Below are positions 31,347 through 39,911 of a stretch of 64,000 nucleotides of DNA, piece after piece. Position 1 is the stretch's first letter. Each line of letters opens with the position of its first letter. Origin of the DNA: Pedobacter sp. R20-19 (GTDB lineage: Bacteria > Bacteroidota > Bacteroidia > Sphingobacteriales > Sphingobacteriaceae); contig NZ_JCKI01000006.1 of assembly GCF_000708265.2 (NCBI RefSeq), forward strand, positions 186,001 to 250,000, read 5' to 3'. Below the pieces are notes generated by a model. It was not told the DNA's origin and ran no database searches. It worked only from the letters and a program-made list of their open reading frames with translations. Position numbers and translations under genes: made by a program.

Positions 31347-32420
31347 ATGAAAAAACTTATCTTAATCGTTATTCTTTTCTTTTCATCCTTGTTAGTTCGT
31401 GCACAAGTTGTTCCAACATTAACAGCAGATGTGGCTGATCAACTTTCAAAGATGCCTTTGGGATGCATTGGTCAGGAATTTCCAAATAAAACATCTCATG
31501 TGGCCAACACCGCGGTGGATGGCCGATTGTTGCCTAGTGAATTGCACCCTGCATTTTATGGTTGTTTAGATTGGCATAGCTCTGTTCACGGTCACTGGAT
31601 GCTGATTCGGTTGCTGAAAACCATTCCAGATTTAAAAAATAAACCAGAAATTGTTGCCCAGCTCAACAAAACCTTTACTCCTGAAAAAATGAAGGCTGAG
31701 GCGGAATATTTTACGAAATACCAGGTAGCCAATACCTATGAACGGACTTACGGATGGGCGTGGTTATTAAAGCTTGATCAGGAATTATATACGTGGGATA
31801 ATCCTGATGCAAAGAAATGGTACGCAGCTTTGCAACCGCTAACGCAACAAATATTGAAACTCTGGAAGTCTTATCTGCCTAAACAAACCTATCCAAACCG
31901 GACGGGTGTTCATCCCAATACGGCATTTGGTTTAGTTTTCGCCTTAGATTGGGCCAAGACTTTTAAAGATGTTGATTTTGAAAAGCAAATTGATGAGAAG
32001 GCCAAAGCTTTTTATCTGGATAATACCGCAACACCTGCATATCTCGAACCGGATGGATCAGATTTCTTTTCACCAAGCCTGGAAATAGCCGACTTAATGA
32101 GGCGGGTATTGCCAAATAAAGAATTTGTAAAGTGGTTAAATAAATTCTATGAAGAGAAAAGTATTAAACGCATCAGTGATTTGCCGATAATTAGCGATAT
32201 AAATGATTACCAGGGTGTTCATCTGGTTGGTTTATCATTTACCAGGGCATGGTGTATGAAGGGAATCGCTAAAGAATTACCACAAAACCATAAACTAAAA
32301 AAGCATTTTGAAGCAACAGCCGATCGGTTTTTAGCCAATGCCCTACCACTTGTTTTTGCTGGTAATTATGGTGGAGATCATTGGTTGGCGTCTTTTGCTG
32401 TTTATGCATTAGAAAAATAG
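31347..32420 (+). CDS. Exported DUF2891 protein
   Basis: The product is a 357-aa protein with a clear signal peptide from the ATG at 31347 (MKKLILIVILFFSSLLVRAQ). The frame is open further upstream, but that part lacks signal character. The mature part matches DUF2891 by recognition: LHPAFYGCLDWHSSVHGHWMLI shape, YERTYGWAWLLKLDQEL, GVHPNTAFGLVFALDWA, EPDGSDFFSPSLEIADLMRR and GNYGGDHWLASFAVYAL. It is an alpha-helical, probably alpha/alpha-toroid protein exported to the periplasm, with no established reaction. The conserved His, Asp and Trp residues suggest an enzyme. The last three codons (GAA AAA TAG) are also the first nine bases of a 99-bp tandem repeat unit. Confidence 0.83.
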   Translation: MKKLILIVILFFSSLLVRAQVVPTLTADVADQLSKMPLGCIGQEFPNKTSHVANTAVDGRLLPSELHPAFYGCLDWHSSVHGHWMLIRLLKTIPDLKNKPEIVAQLNKTFTPEKMKAEAEYFTKYQVANTYERTYGWAWLLKLDQELYTWDNPDAKKWYAALQPLTQQILKLWKSYLPKQTYPNRTGVHPNTAFGLVFALDWAKTFKDVDFEKQIDEKAKAFYLDNTATPAYLEPDGSDFFSPSLEIADLMRRVLPNKEFVKWLNKFYEEKSIKRISDLPIISDINDYQGVHLVGLSFTRAWCMKGIAKELPQNHKLKKHFEATADRFLANALPLVFAGNYGGDHWLASFAVYALEK

Positions 32421-32809
<389 letters not shown>

Positions 32810-33331
32810 CTAAAAACGAAGAAATTTATCAATCTGTTCATTTGTAAACTTAATCGTATCTTCCTGAATTAAGTTTCCTGATGAATCTAATTCCTGTTTA
32901 ATATTTGGAATATGAATGCGAAGTGGCAACACATTAAGGTGGATGTAATGGCAAACACCAGTAAAGTGATCCACACCCCTGATATTTCCATATTTGCCTG
33001 AAGAAATTCCAACCAGGCAAGCCTTCTTGTCATAAAAACTACCAGGGAAATCACAAGCATCAATGAGTACTTTTAATACGCCAGGGAAGCTGCCATTGTA
33101 TTCAGGAATGATAAAAAGAAACTTAGTTGTTTGTGTAATCAAATCCTGTATTTTTTGAAAAGCTATCGAGCGTTTGCCAAACATGTCTGTATTTAATACG
33201 TCTACAGGTAAATGCTCCAGGTTAAGCATATTTGCTTCCTGCCCCCTTAAATTCAATTGTGATTGATAATAATTGGCAATTTTTAACGTATTGCTATTGG
33301 GTCTGTTGGTGGCTGCTATTATGGTAATCAT
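32810..33331 (-). CDS. NAD(P)H-dependent FMN reductase family protein
   Basis: This is a 173-aa flavodoxin-fold oxidoreductase of the NADPH-dependent FMN reductase (azoreductase/ChrR/SsuE-like) family. ITIIAATNRPNSNTLKIA contains the phosphate-binding loop near the N-terminus. FLFIIPEYNGSFPGVLKVLIDAC carries the PEYNxSxPGxLKNxID family signature, and KKACLVGISSGKYGNIRG forms the second flavin-contacting loop. It should reduce flavin or quinones in the cytoplasm. It stands alone, transcribed towards the repeat region. Confidence 0.88.
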   Translation of the reverse strand: MITIIAATNRPNSNTLKIANYYQSQLNLRGQEANMLNLEHLPVDVLNTDMFGKRSIAFQKIQDLITQTTKFLFIIPEYNGSFPGVLKVLIDACDFPGSFYDKKACLVGISSGKYGNIRGVDHFTGVCHYIHLNVLPLRIHIPNIKQELDSSGNLIQEDTIKFTNEQIDKFLRF

Positions 33332-33449
33332 GGATGAATTGTTAATAAGATGTTCAAAACCCGAAAGTCCCGATTGCTAAAATTGCTATATAGTTTGTAT
33401 CTTAGCTGATTGATAAAAAGGGCGTAATTAACGCAAAAATAGAACTTTT

Positions 33450-33465
33450 TGCCAATTAATCGGCA
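33450..33465. promoter_or_regulatory. Near-palindromic 16-mer upstream of parA
   Basis: TGCCAATTAATCGGCA is an inverted repeat with one mismatched pair, 48 bp before the parA start. It abuts a TTTTTG that may be part of a -7 box. ParA/ParB loci are often autoregulated, so it is a possible operator, but no binding motif of this family is recognised. Confidence 0.3.
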
Positions 33466-33513
33466 TAAATAAACAGCGCCCAAATAAACGTTAAGTAAAT
33501 TTCGGATAGATAG

Positions 33514-34317
33514 ATGAGCAAAATTATTGCATTAGCAAATCAAAAAGGTGGTGTTGGTAAAACAACTTCATCTATAAACCTGGCTGCCAGTTTAGCCGTA
33601 TTAGAATACAAAACTTTATTGGTAGATGCTGATCCTCAGGCAAATTCAACATCAGGTATCGGTTTCGATCCCCGGAATATTAAAGACAGTATCTACGAAT
33701 GTATCATCAATGACATTGATCCTGCTCAGGCAATTCAGAAAACCGATACGCCAAATCTGGATTTATTACCAGCGCATATTGATCTGGTAGGTGCCGAAAT
33801 TGAGATGATTAACCTCAATAATCGTGAATACAAAATGAAGGCGGTTTTAGAGAAGATTAAAGATCAGTATGATTTTATTATTATTGACTGTTCTCCATCA
33901 TTGGGCTTAATTACCATTAATGCTTTAACAGCGGCCGATTCAGTAATTATTCCGGTTCAATGTGAGTATTTTGCACTTGAAGGTTTAGGGAAATTACTAA
34001 ATACTATAAAAATTGTGCAAAACCGTTTAAATCCTGATCTGGAAATAGAAGGTATTTTGCTTACTATGTATGATGTGCGCTTACGCTTATCAAATCAGGT
34101 GGTGGAAGAAGTAAGAACACACTTCCATGAATTGGTTTTTGATACTATTATTCAGCGTAATACACGATTGAGTGAGGCGCCAAGTTATGGTGTTTCTGTA
34201 ATTATGCATGATGCAAACTGCAAAGGAGCCATTAATTACCTCAACCTGGCCAGAGAGATAGTGAAGAAAAATGGCCTGTTAAAGGAAGAAGAAAATATAG
34301 ATACCGCAACTTTATAA
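33514..34317 (+). CDS. parA: ParA/Soj chromosome-partitioning ATPase
   Basis: This 267-aa ParA-family ATPase drives chromosome origin segregation with ParB. The deviant Walker A motif is at the N-terminus (ANQKGGVGKTTSSINLA), followed by LLVDADPQANST (Walker A') and FIIIDCSPSLGLITINAL (Walker B). RNTRLSEAPSYG is the conserved C-terminal signature of chromosomal Soj-type proteins. The size and the immediate downstream parB (7-bp gap) indicate the chromosomal par locus rather than a plasmid. No parS site was seen by eye. Confidence 0.96.
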   Translation: MSKIIALANQKGGVGKTTSSINLAASLAVLEYKTLLVDADPQANSTSGIGFDPRNIKDSIYECIINDIDPAQAIQKTDTPNLDLLPAHIDLVGAEIEMINLNNREYKMKAVLEKIKDQYDFIIIDCSPSLGLITINALTAADSVIIPVQCEYFALEGLGKLLNTIKIVQNRLNPDLEIEGILLTMYDVRLRLSNQVVEEVRTHFHELVFDTIIQRNTRLSEAPSYGVSVIMHDANCKGAINYLNLAREIVKKNGLLKEEENIDTATL

Positions 34318-34324
34318 ATTATAG

Positions 34325-35233
34325 ATGACATCTTTTCAGCGAAAAACAGGTTTAGGAAGAGGGTTAAGTGCGCTTTTAGATGATAGCGAATCTGCTCATC
34401 CACCAAAGCAGCAGGTAAATGCGGTAAGCGAAACTGAACAAATCGGCAACATCAGTCATGTTAGTTTAACTGAAGTTGAAACCAACCCATACCAGCCACG
34501 TACAGAATTTGATCAGGTTGCTTTAAACGAACTGGCAGATTCCATCAAGGTTCAGGGCTTAATTCAACCCATCACCGTAAGGAAACTCGGTGCAAACAAG
34601 TATCAGTTAATATCTGGCGAGCGTAGGTTCAGGGCTTCTAAACTAGCAGGTTTAACACAAATCCCGGCTTATATCCGCAGTGCTAACGATCAGCAGATGC
34701 TGGAAATGGCATTGATCGAAAATATCCAAAGGGAGAATTTAAACTCCATTGAGGTGGCTTTGAGTTTCCAAAGAATGATTGATGAGGTAGGTTTAAAACA
34801 AGAACAACTGGGCGAGCGTGTAGGGAAAAACCGAACAACGGTAACCAATTACCTCCGCTTACTGAAACTTCCACCAGCCATTCAAGCTTCTATCCGCGAT
34901 CAAAAAATTTCAATGGGCCATGCAAGGGCACTAATTAATGTTGATGGTGTTGATAAACAGTTATTTATCCATCAGAAAATTTTAGAAAAAGGTTTATCCG
35001 TTCGTAAGGTAGAAGAATTGGTTAGAAACCTGCATCATGCGCCTTTAAAAGTAGAAGAGAAACCCAAAGCAAAAGGGGCTTCCTTGCAGTATCAGAAATT
35101 GCAGGATGATTTAGCCTCTAAATTTGCCACCCGGGTAAAATTGAAAGTAAGTCAGAATGGTAAAGGAGCAATTGAAATTCCTTTCATGAGTGATGATGAT
35201 TTAAATCGAATATTAGAATTATTAGACTGGTAA
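34325..35233 (+). CDS. parB: ParB/Spo0J chromosome-partitioning protein
   Basis: This 302-aa ParB binds parS sites and acts as a CTP-dependent clamp. It begins with the typical QRKTGLGRGLSALLDD. The nuclease-like N-terminal domain shows VETNPYQPRTEFD and LISGERRFRASKLAGL (the GERR box). The helix-turn-helix region has EQLGERVGKNRTTVTNYLRLLKLP shape and ISMGHARALI, and there is a C-terminal dimerization part. Its stop overlaps the start of the DUF5683 gene (TAATG), indicating translational coupling. Confidence 0.96.
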   Translation: MTSFQRKTGLGRGLSALLDDSESAHPPKQQVNAVSETEQIGNISHVSLTEVETNPYQPRTEFDQVALNELADSIKVQGLIQPITVRKLGANKYQLISGERRFRASKLAGLTQIPAYIRSANDQQMLEMALIENIQRENLNSIEVALSFQRMIDEVGLKQEQLGERVGKNRTTVTNYLRLLKLPPAIQASIRDQKISMGHARALINVDGVDKQLFIHQKILEKGLSVRKVEELVRNLHHAPLKVEEKPKAKGASLQYQKLQDDLASKFATRVKLKVSQNGKGAIEIPFMSDDDLNRILELLDW

Positions 35234-35946
35234 TGCGCATTCACAAGCTTTTAATTCTGGTTTCTTTCTTTACATTTTTTCTTATAAGCCTGGCTTCTGC
35301 CCAGGTAAGAGATAGCTTGTTAAAGCAAACAGATACGCTAAAAAGCCGTAAAGGTAAACCTGTAAAAGTAGATTCGCCAAAAGTGATGTCCCGACGGGAT
35401 TCTGCAAAAGCAAAGTATGTTAATCCAGGTAAGGTTGCTGGTCGCAAGGCTGTTTTCAGATCGATGATTATTCCGGGATGGGGGCAGTTATACAATATGC
35501 AATTGCTTAATGATGGGTATGGAACCAGAGCAGGAAAAAGCCAGACGCTTCAGAAAATCTATACTTCGGGTAAAATAGTAGCCATTTATGGTGGTTTCAC
35601 TGCGCTTACTTTATCATATATCGAAAGCAGAAAAAATTACAACCGTTTTTTGGATGAGGCTCAATACCGTGAACTTAATCCTAACAAAAAGCTAGACTTA
35701 ACCCAATACTCCGACCAAGGTGTATTAGATGGAAAAAGTCTTTATAAAAGAAATTCCCAGATTGTGATTTTCTCTTATGGTTTACTGTATGCCGCCAATA
35801 TAGTGGATGCTTACGTAGCAGCCCGGTTACACTTTTTTAATATTGATGATAACCTGACTTTTCAGGTTCATCCAACAGTGATCAATACAAATACCATGTA
35901 TGGTTTAAATGCGACACCAGCATTAAAACTATCATTAACATTTTAA
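35233..35946 (+). CDS. DUF5683 membrane-associated protein
   Basis: This 237-aa protein has an N-terminal signal/anchor (LILVSFFTFFLISLASAQ). After a Lys/Ser-rich linker (~25-70) comes the DUF5683 core: AVFRSMIIPGWGQLYN, two hydrophobic helices (~112-130 and ~180-200) and ANIVDAYVAARLHFF. It is a conserved neighbour of parAB, dapB and lepB in Bacteroidota, but its function is unknown. Start and stop overlap with parB by one base. The position suggests a link to envelope or cell-cycle processes, which is inference only. Confidence 0.85.
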   Translation: MRIHKLLILVSFFTFFLISLASAQVRDSLLKQTDTLKSRKGKPVKVDSPKVMSRRDSAKAKYVNPGKVAGRKAVFRSMIIPGWGQLYNMQLLNDGYGTRAGKSQTLQKIYTSGKIVAIYGGFTALTLSYIESRKNYNRFLDEAQYRELNPNKKLDLTQYSDQGVLDGKSLYKRNSQIVIFSYGLLYAANIVDAYVAARLHFFNIDDNLTFQVHPTVINTNTMYGLNATPALKLSLTF

Positions 35947-36038
35947 TGAATATGAAACCATCAGGATCTTTCAGAATTATACCACAAAATAATTAAGATC
36001 ATGATCGCTTCATCACTTTTAACAATAAAATAATACAG

Positions 36039-36773
36039 ATGAAAATAGCGCTTTTAGGTTATGGCAAAATGGGGCAGATTATTGAAAAATTTGCGCAGGA
36101 ACGTGGTCATGAAATCGTGTTAAAAATATCAGTTGATAATCTTGAAGATTTAACGAGGCAAAATTTAAAAAGTGCCGATGTAGCCATCGATTTCAGTACG
36201 CCTGATTCGGTGTTAGGTAACATAGATGCATGTTTTGATGCCAATGTTCCGGTAGTGGTGGGTACAACTGGTTGGTACGGAAAATTGCAGGATGTAAAAA
36301 ATGATTGCGATAGCAGTAACAATACCCTGTTGTATGGTTCTAACTTTAGTATAGGTGTAAATTTATTCTTTAAGCTTAATCAGGCCTTAGCAAAGCTGAT
36401 GAACAATTATCCGGCTTATGAAGTGCAGGTAGAAGAGATTCACCATACCCAAAAATTAGATGCGCCAAGTGGTACAGCCATCACCATCGCTGAAGGAATT
36501 GTTGATCATTTAGAACGTAAATCGGAATGGTTAAATGAAGTGGTAGGAACTGATGTTGAATTGTTTCCAAAGGCAGACCAATTACTGATCGAATCTCACC
36601 GGATTGAAAATATACCAGGAACACATACGGTGATTTATAGCAGTGAGGTGGATGAGATTGAAATTAAACATACCGCACATAGCAGAGCGGGTTTTGCTTT
36701 GGGTGCGGTGGTTGCTGCAGAATGGTTAAAAGATAAGAAAGGATTTTTCAGTATTACCGATATATTTGAATAG
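36039..36773 (+). CDS. dapB: 4-hydroxy-tetrahydrodipicolinate reductase
   Basis: This 244-aa DapB carries out the NAD(P)H-dependent reduction in the diaminopimelate/lysine pathway, which supplies peptidoglycan precursors. The N-terminal nucleotide-binding fold starts MKIALLGYGKMGQIIEKFA. VVVGTTGWYG and SNFSIGVNLFFKL follow, and the catalytic and substrate-binding stretch is EEIHHTQKLDAPSGTAITIAE in two conserved pieces (HHxxKxDxPSGT). SRAGFALGAVVAAEWL closes the fold. The length is normal for the shorter Bacteroidota enzymes. It lies in the par-dapB-lepB cluster. Confidence 0.96.
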   Translation: MKIALLGYGKMGQIIEKFAQERGHEIVLKISVDNLEDLTRQNLKSADVAIDFSTPDSVLGNIDACFDANVPVVVGTTGWYGKLQDVKNDCDSSNNTLLYGSNFSIGVNLFFKLNQALAKLMNNYPAYEVQVEEIHHTQKLDAPSGTAITIAEGIVDHLERKSEWLNEVVGTDVELFPKADQLLIESHRIENIPGTHTVIYSSEVDEIEIKHTAHSRAGFALGAVVAAEWLKDKKGFFSITDIFE

Positions 36774-36928
36774 AGCTAAATGTTTAAATACTGAATTGTT
36801 ATTGATCTGAGTAATCTTCAATCTGAGTATTAACCGACGAGGTGATAAACAGATCAATAAAAAACAGTATAATTATAAATAATGCAGATAATAGTTACCG
36901 GATTTACCGTTAACCAACAGATAAAAAT

Positions 36929-38122
36929 ATGAACTACAAATTCTGGCAGAAAAAAAATGATGCCACAAAGAAGAAAAAAACCAAAACCCGCGAGTGGGTA
37001 GATGCCATTGTTTTTGCAGTAGTGGCTGCCACCATTATTCGTGTTTTCTTTATCGAGGCTTATACCATTCCATCCGGATCAATGGAGCGCTCTTTATTAA
37101 TCGGCGATTTTCTTTTTGTAAGTAAGGTAAATTATGGTGCTCGTATCCCGATGACGCCAGTGGCTTTTCCATTTGCACATCATACCATGCCACTAACCAC
37201 ATCTACCAAGGCCTATTGGGATGGCGTTCAATGGAAATACCGTCGTTTGCCAGGTTTATCAGATATTAAAAGAAATGATGTAGTGGTTTTTAACTTTCCA
37301 GAAGGCGATACCGTCGCTGTGGAGAAACAAGATGCCAGTTATTATGATCTGGTTAGGATGAGTGGACGTGAGCAGGTTAGAAATACCTATACCATTATAG
37401 ACAGACCTGTTGATAAGCGTGAGAATTACATTAAGAGATGTATTGGTATAGCAGGCGATGTGGTGTCTATGTCTGCCGGTGTAGTGAGTGTAAATGGTAA
37501 GCCTGAGCCTATCAAAAGTACAGGGATGATGCCATACCGTATTGAGTTTAAAACCATGGATTTTAACTACTCAGCCTTAGATGAGTACAAACTTGATTTG
37601 GGAAGTAGTCCGGCGATAGCCGCAAATACCTATGTAGTCAATGCATCACCAGAGATTGTAGAGAAACTTAAAACTTTAGATTTTGTAAAATCAGTTGTGA
37701 TGAATCCTGATCCTGTTGGTGAAGAAGCTGGCGGTATATTTCCTCATGATCCAAACAGACAATGGAACAGAGATAATTTTGGTCCGATTAAAATACCGGC
37801 AAAGGGATGGACGGTTAAGATTGACAGCAATACCATGCCACTTTATTACCGTGCCATTAGAACATATGAAGGCAATAAGGTAGAACAGAAAGGTGGGGTT
37901 TGGTACATTAATGATAAAGTAGCCACTACTTATACCTTTAAAATGAATTATTACTGGATGATGGGTGATAATCGCCATAATTCTGCAGATTCACGTTATT
38001 GGGGGTTTGTGCCAGAAGATCACGTAGTAGGAAAGGCTTTATTTATCTGGATGAGCTTTGATGGTGAAGGTTCATTCCTGCATAAAATACGCTGGAGCAG
38101 ATTATTCAGCGGGATTCACTAA
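36929..38122 (+). CDS. lepB: Signal peptidase I, first of two tandem copies
   Basis: This is a 397-aa membrane serine peptidase that removes signal peptides of exported proteins. A Lys-rich cytoplasmic N-terminus precedes one transmembrane helix (~24-44). The Ser/Lys dyad is S51 in IPSGSMERSLLIGD and K169 in YIKRCIGIAGD. The C-terminal box is GDNRHNSADSRYWGFVPEDH. The enzyme is long compared with ordinary LepB because of an extra periplasmic stretch (~175-290) between the Lys box and the C-terminal box, usual in Bacteroidota. A terminator follows, so it is transcribed separately from its paralogue. Confidence 0.95.
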   Translation: MNYKFWQKKNDATKKKKTKTREWVDAIVFAVVAATIIRVFFIEAYTIPSGSMERSLLIGDFLFVSKVNYGARIPMTPVAFPFAHHTMPLTTSTKAYWDGVQWKYRRLPGLSDIKRNDVVVFNFPEGDTVAVEKQDASYYDLVRMSGREQVRNTYTIIDRPVDKRENYIKRCIGIAGDVVSMSAGVVSVNGKPEPIKSTGMMPYRIEFKTMDFNYSALDEYKLDLGSSPAIAANTYVVNASPEIVEKLKTLDFVKSVVMNPDPVGEEAGGIFPHDPNRQWNRDNFGPIKIPAKGWTVKIDSNTMPLYYRAIRTYEGNKVEQKGGVWYINDKVATTYTFKMNYYWMMGDNRHNSADSRYWGFVPEDHVVGKALFIWMSFDGEGSFLHKIRWSRLFSGIH

Positions 38123-38142
38123 TAAATAGAATAAAATTTTAG

Positions 38143-38175
38143 AAGCGTTTTGATGTAAATCAAAGCGCTTTTTTT
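38143..38175 (+). terminator. Intrinsic terminator after the first lepB
   Basis: Arms AAGCGTTTTGAT and ATCAAAGCGCTT (38143-38154 and 38159-38170; one G-U pair) with a 4-nt loop are followed directly by a T-run. It sits 20 bp after the stop. Confidence 0.9.
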
Positions 38176-38585
38176 ATTGGTTCTAATGGTAAAAGGCCAC
38201 ACTATTCGCCTAATGGCACCTTTCTCCGGAAGGGAAAGGGCGTGGAATACGTATTATACGTGACTTGTGTTAGATTTGGTTCGGTAATAATGAAGTTGGT
38301 GGTTAAAAATCGCAGGGATTCTTCGCTACGCTCTGAATGACAATATGGTCGAATTAAAAGATAAATCAGGTTATTACTACCCTGCTATCCGACATCAGAT
38401 CAAAGCCCTGGACTTTTGTTACTTTTGGTCCAAGCCAAAAGTAAAAGCCATTCGGCGGCTGACCTGCACCGATTTTTCATCGGTAGCCGAGGCAAGCCAA
38501 CGCAGGGGGAAATAGCTACATCACTATACCTCCTGTAACAAAAAACCTTTCTCTTCATCTAAAACCCACAATATCAATCATTAAG
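38176..38585. other. Gene-free spacer between the lepB copies, repeat-like
   Basis: No credible gene is seen. The DNA is more GC-rich and less uniform than the neighbouring spacers. It contains a perfect 10-bp inverted repeat (TTACTTTTGG / CCAAAAGTAA, 38419-38428 and 38435-38444) and a smaller hairpin ACCGAT / ATCGGT (38468-38473 and 38479-38484). It also contains a stretch near 38311-38341 (CAGGGATTCTTCGCTACGCT and following) that from memory resembles dispersed intergenic repeats of Sphingobacteriaceae. The promoter of the second lepB must lie in its right end. Confidence 0.55.
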
Positions 38586-39773
38586 ATGAACTGGAAAATC
38601 TGGAAGAAGAAAAATGATCATAAAAAGAAGAAGAGCAAAACCAGGGAATGGGTAGATGCGATTGTTTTTGCAGTAGTGGCAGCAACCATTATTCGTGTTT
38701 TCTTTATTGAAGCTTATACCATTCCTTCAGGATCGATGGAAAGATCGCTTTTGATTGGCGACTACCTTTTTGTAAGTAAGGTGAATTATGGTGCCCGAAT
38801 CCCAATGACACCCGTGGCATTTCCTTTTGCGCATCATACCATGCCCTTAACTGGTACCAAGGCATATTGGGATGGCATTCAATGGAAATATTATCGTTTA
38901 CCGGGTTTATCTGAAATCAAGCGGAATGATGTGGTGGTTTTTAACTTACCTGTAGGCGATACGGTTGCTCTTGAAAATCAGGAACCCAGTTATTATAATT
39001 TGATCCGTCAGTCTGATTGGAAAACTGTAAACAGCCAATATACCGTTACCAGCAGGCCGGTAGATAAAAGAGAGAATATCATTAAAAGGTGTATTGGCAT
39101 CCCCGGAGATGTTGTTCGTATGCAAAATGGAATAGTCAGCATCAATGGTAAATCTGAGCCCTTAAAAAACACAGGTCAAATGCCTTATAAAATTCATTTA
39201 ACCACCGCTAATGTTAATCTTGAAGTATTTAGCAATTTAGGATTTAAGGTGAATGAAATGCAACAGCTTGATGGAGAAACGTACATCGCTAATGCAACAT
39301 CAGAAATGATTCAGAAATTAAAACAATTTGATTTTGTAAAATCTGTTGAATTATCTGTATCACCACCCTCTACTAACGATGGCAATCTTTTTCCATTGGA
39401 CCCCAATAGAAAATGGAATGTAGATAATTTTGGACCAGTCAAAATCCCTGCAAAAGGCTGGACGGTAAAAATTGATAGTAATACCATGCCACTTTATTAT
39501 AGGGCCATCAGAACTTACGAGGGAAATAAAGTTGAACAAAAAGAAGGTAAATGGTACATCAACGATCAGCCGGCTACTACTTATACTTTTAAAATGAACT
39601 ACTACTGGATGATGGGAGATAATCGCCATAATTCTACAGATTCAAGGTATTGGGGCTTTGTTCCGGAAGATCATGTGGTTGGAAAGGCATTGTTTATCTG
39701 GATGAGTTTCGATCGTGATGCTTCATTCTTCCATAAAATTAGATGGAGCAGATTACTTAAAGGAATAAATTAA
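38586..39773 (+). CDS. lepB: Signal peptidase I, second tandem copy
   Basis: This is a 395-aa paralogue of the preceding gene. The catalytic Ser is S50 (IPSGSMERSLLIGD) and the Lys is K167 (IIKRCIGIPGD). The C-terminal box is GDNRHNSTDSRYWGFVPEDH. The N-terminal ~115 residues and the C-terminal ~120 are almost the same as in copy one, while ~125-150 and ~180-270 differ clearly. Third-position differences are frequent even where the protein is the same, so the duplication is not recent. Both copies look functional. Different substrate sets are possible but unproven. Confidence 0.95.
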   Translation: MNWKIWKKKNDHKKKKSKTREWVDAIVFAVVAATIIRVFFIEAYTIPSGSMERSLLIGDYLFVSKVNYGARIPMTPVAFPFAHHTMPLTGTKAYWDGIQWKYYRLPGLSEIKRNDVVVFNLPVGDTVALENQEPSYYNLIRQSDWKTVNSQYTVTSRPVDKRENIIKRCIGIPGDVVRMQNGIVSINGKSEPLKNTGQMPYKIHLTTANVNLEVFSNLGFKVNEMQQLDGETYIANATSEMIQKLKQFDFVKSVELSVSPPSTNDGNLFPLDPNRKWNVDNFGPVKIPAKGWTVKIDSNTMPLYYRAIRTYEGNKVEQKEGKWYINDQPATTYTFKMNYYWMMGDNRHNSTDSRYWGFVPEDHVVGKALFIWMSFDRDASFFHKIRWSRLLKGIN

Positions 39774-39785
39774 CTCGAAGTCAAA

Positions 39786-39831
39786 CCAAACAAAAAAAGG
39801 CCTGAATTCCATCAGGCCTTTTTTTGTTTGG
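39786..39831. terminator. Very long bidirectional-type terminator after the second lepB
   Basis: A perfect 20-bp inverted repeat (39786-39805 with 39812-39831) encloses a 6-nt loop. Its core is AGGCCTGA / TCAGGCCT, with A7 and T7 runs inside the arms. It could end transcription from either strand. It lies 12 bp after the lepB stop and insulates PUL4. Confidence 0.95.
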
Positions 39832-39885
39832 AAAAATACTTTTGAAAAAAATTAATAAGTCGGTTAATGTTTTAAAAATATTTAT

Positions 39886-39893
39886 TAAGTTTG
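39886..39893 (+). promoter_or_regulatory. Exact -7 box TAAGTTTG for the ROK regulator gene
   Basis: TAAGTTTG fits TAnnTTTG and lies 18 bp before the ATG at 39912, predicting a short leader of about 12 nt. No -33 TTTG is seen at the usual distance. Confidence 0.5.
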
Positions 39894-39911
39894 TTGATAA
39901 ACCAAATAAAA

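Noticed and set aside
33332..33513. parS site or replication origin near parAB
   Set aside because: No TTTCACGTGAAA-like sequence or DnaA-box cluster was seen by eye in this spacer.
36929..39773. Recent duplication or assembly artefact of lepB
   Set aside because: The copies differ at many third codon positions and in a whole internal region, and have separate, different terminators.
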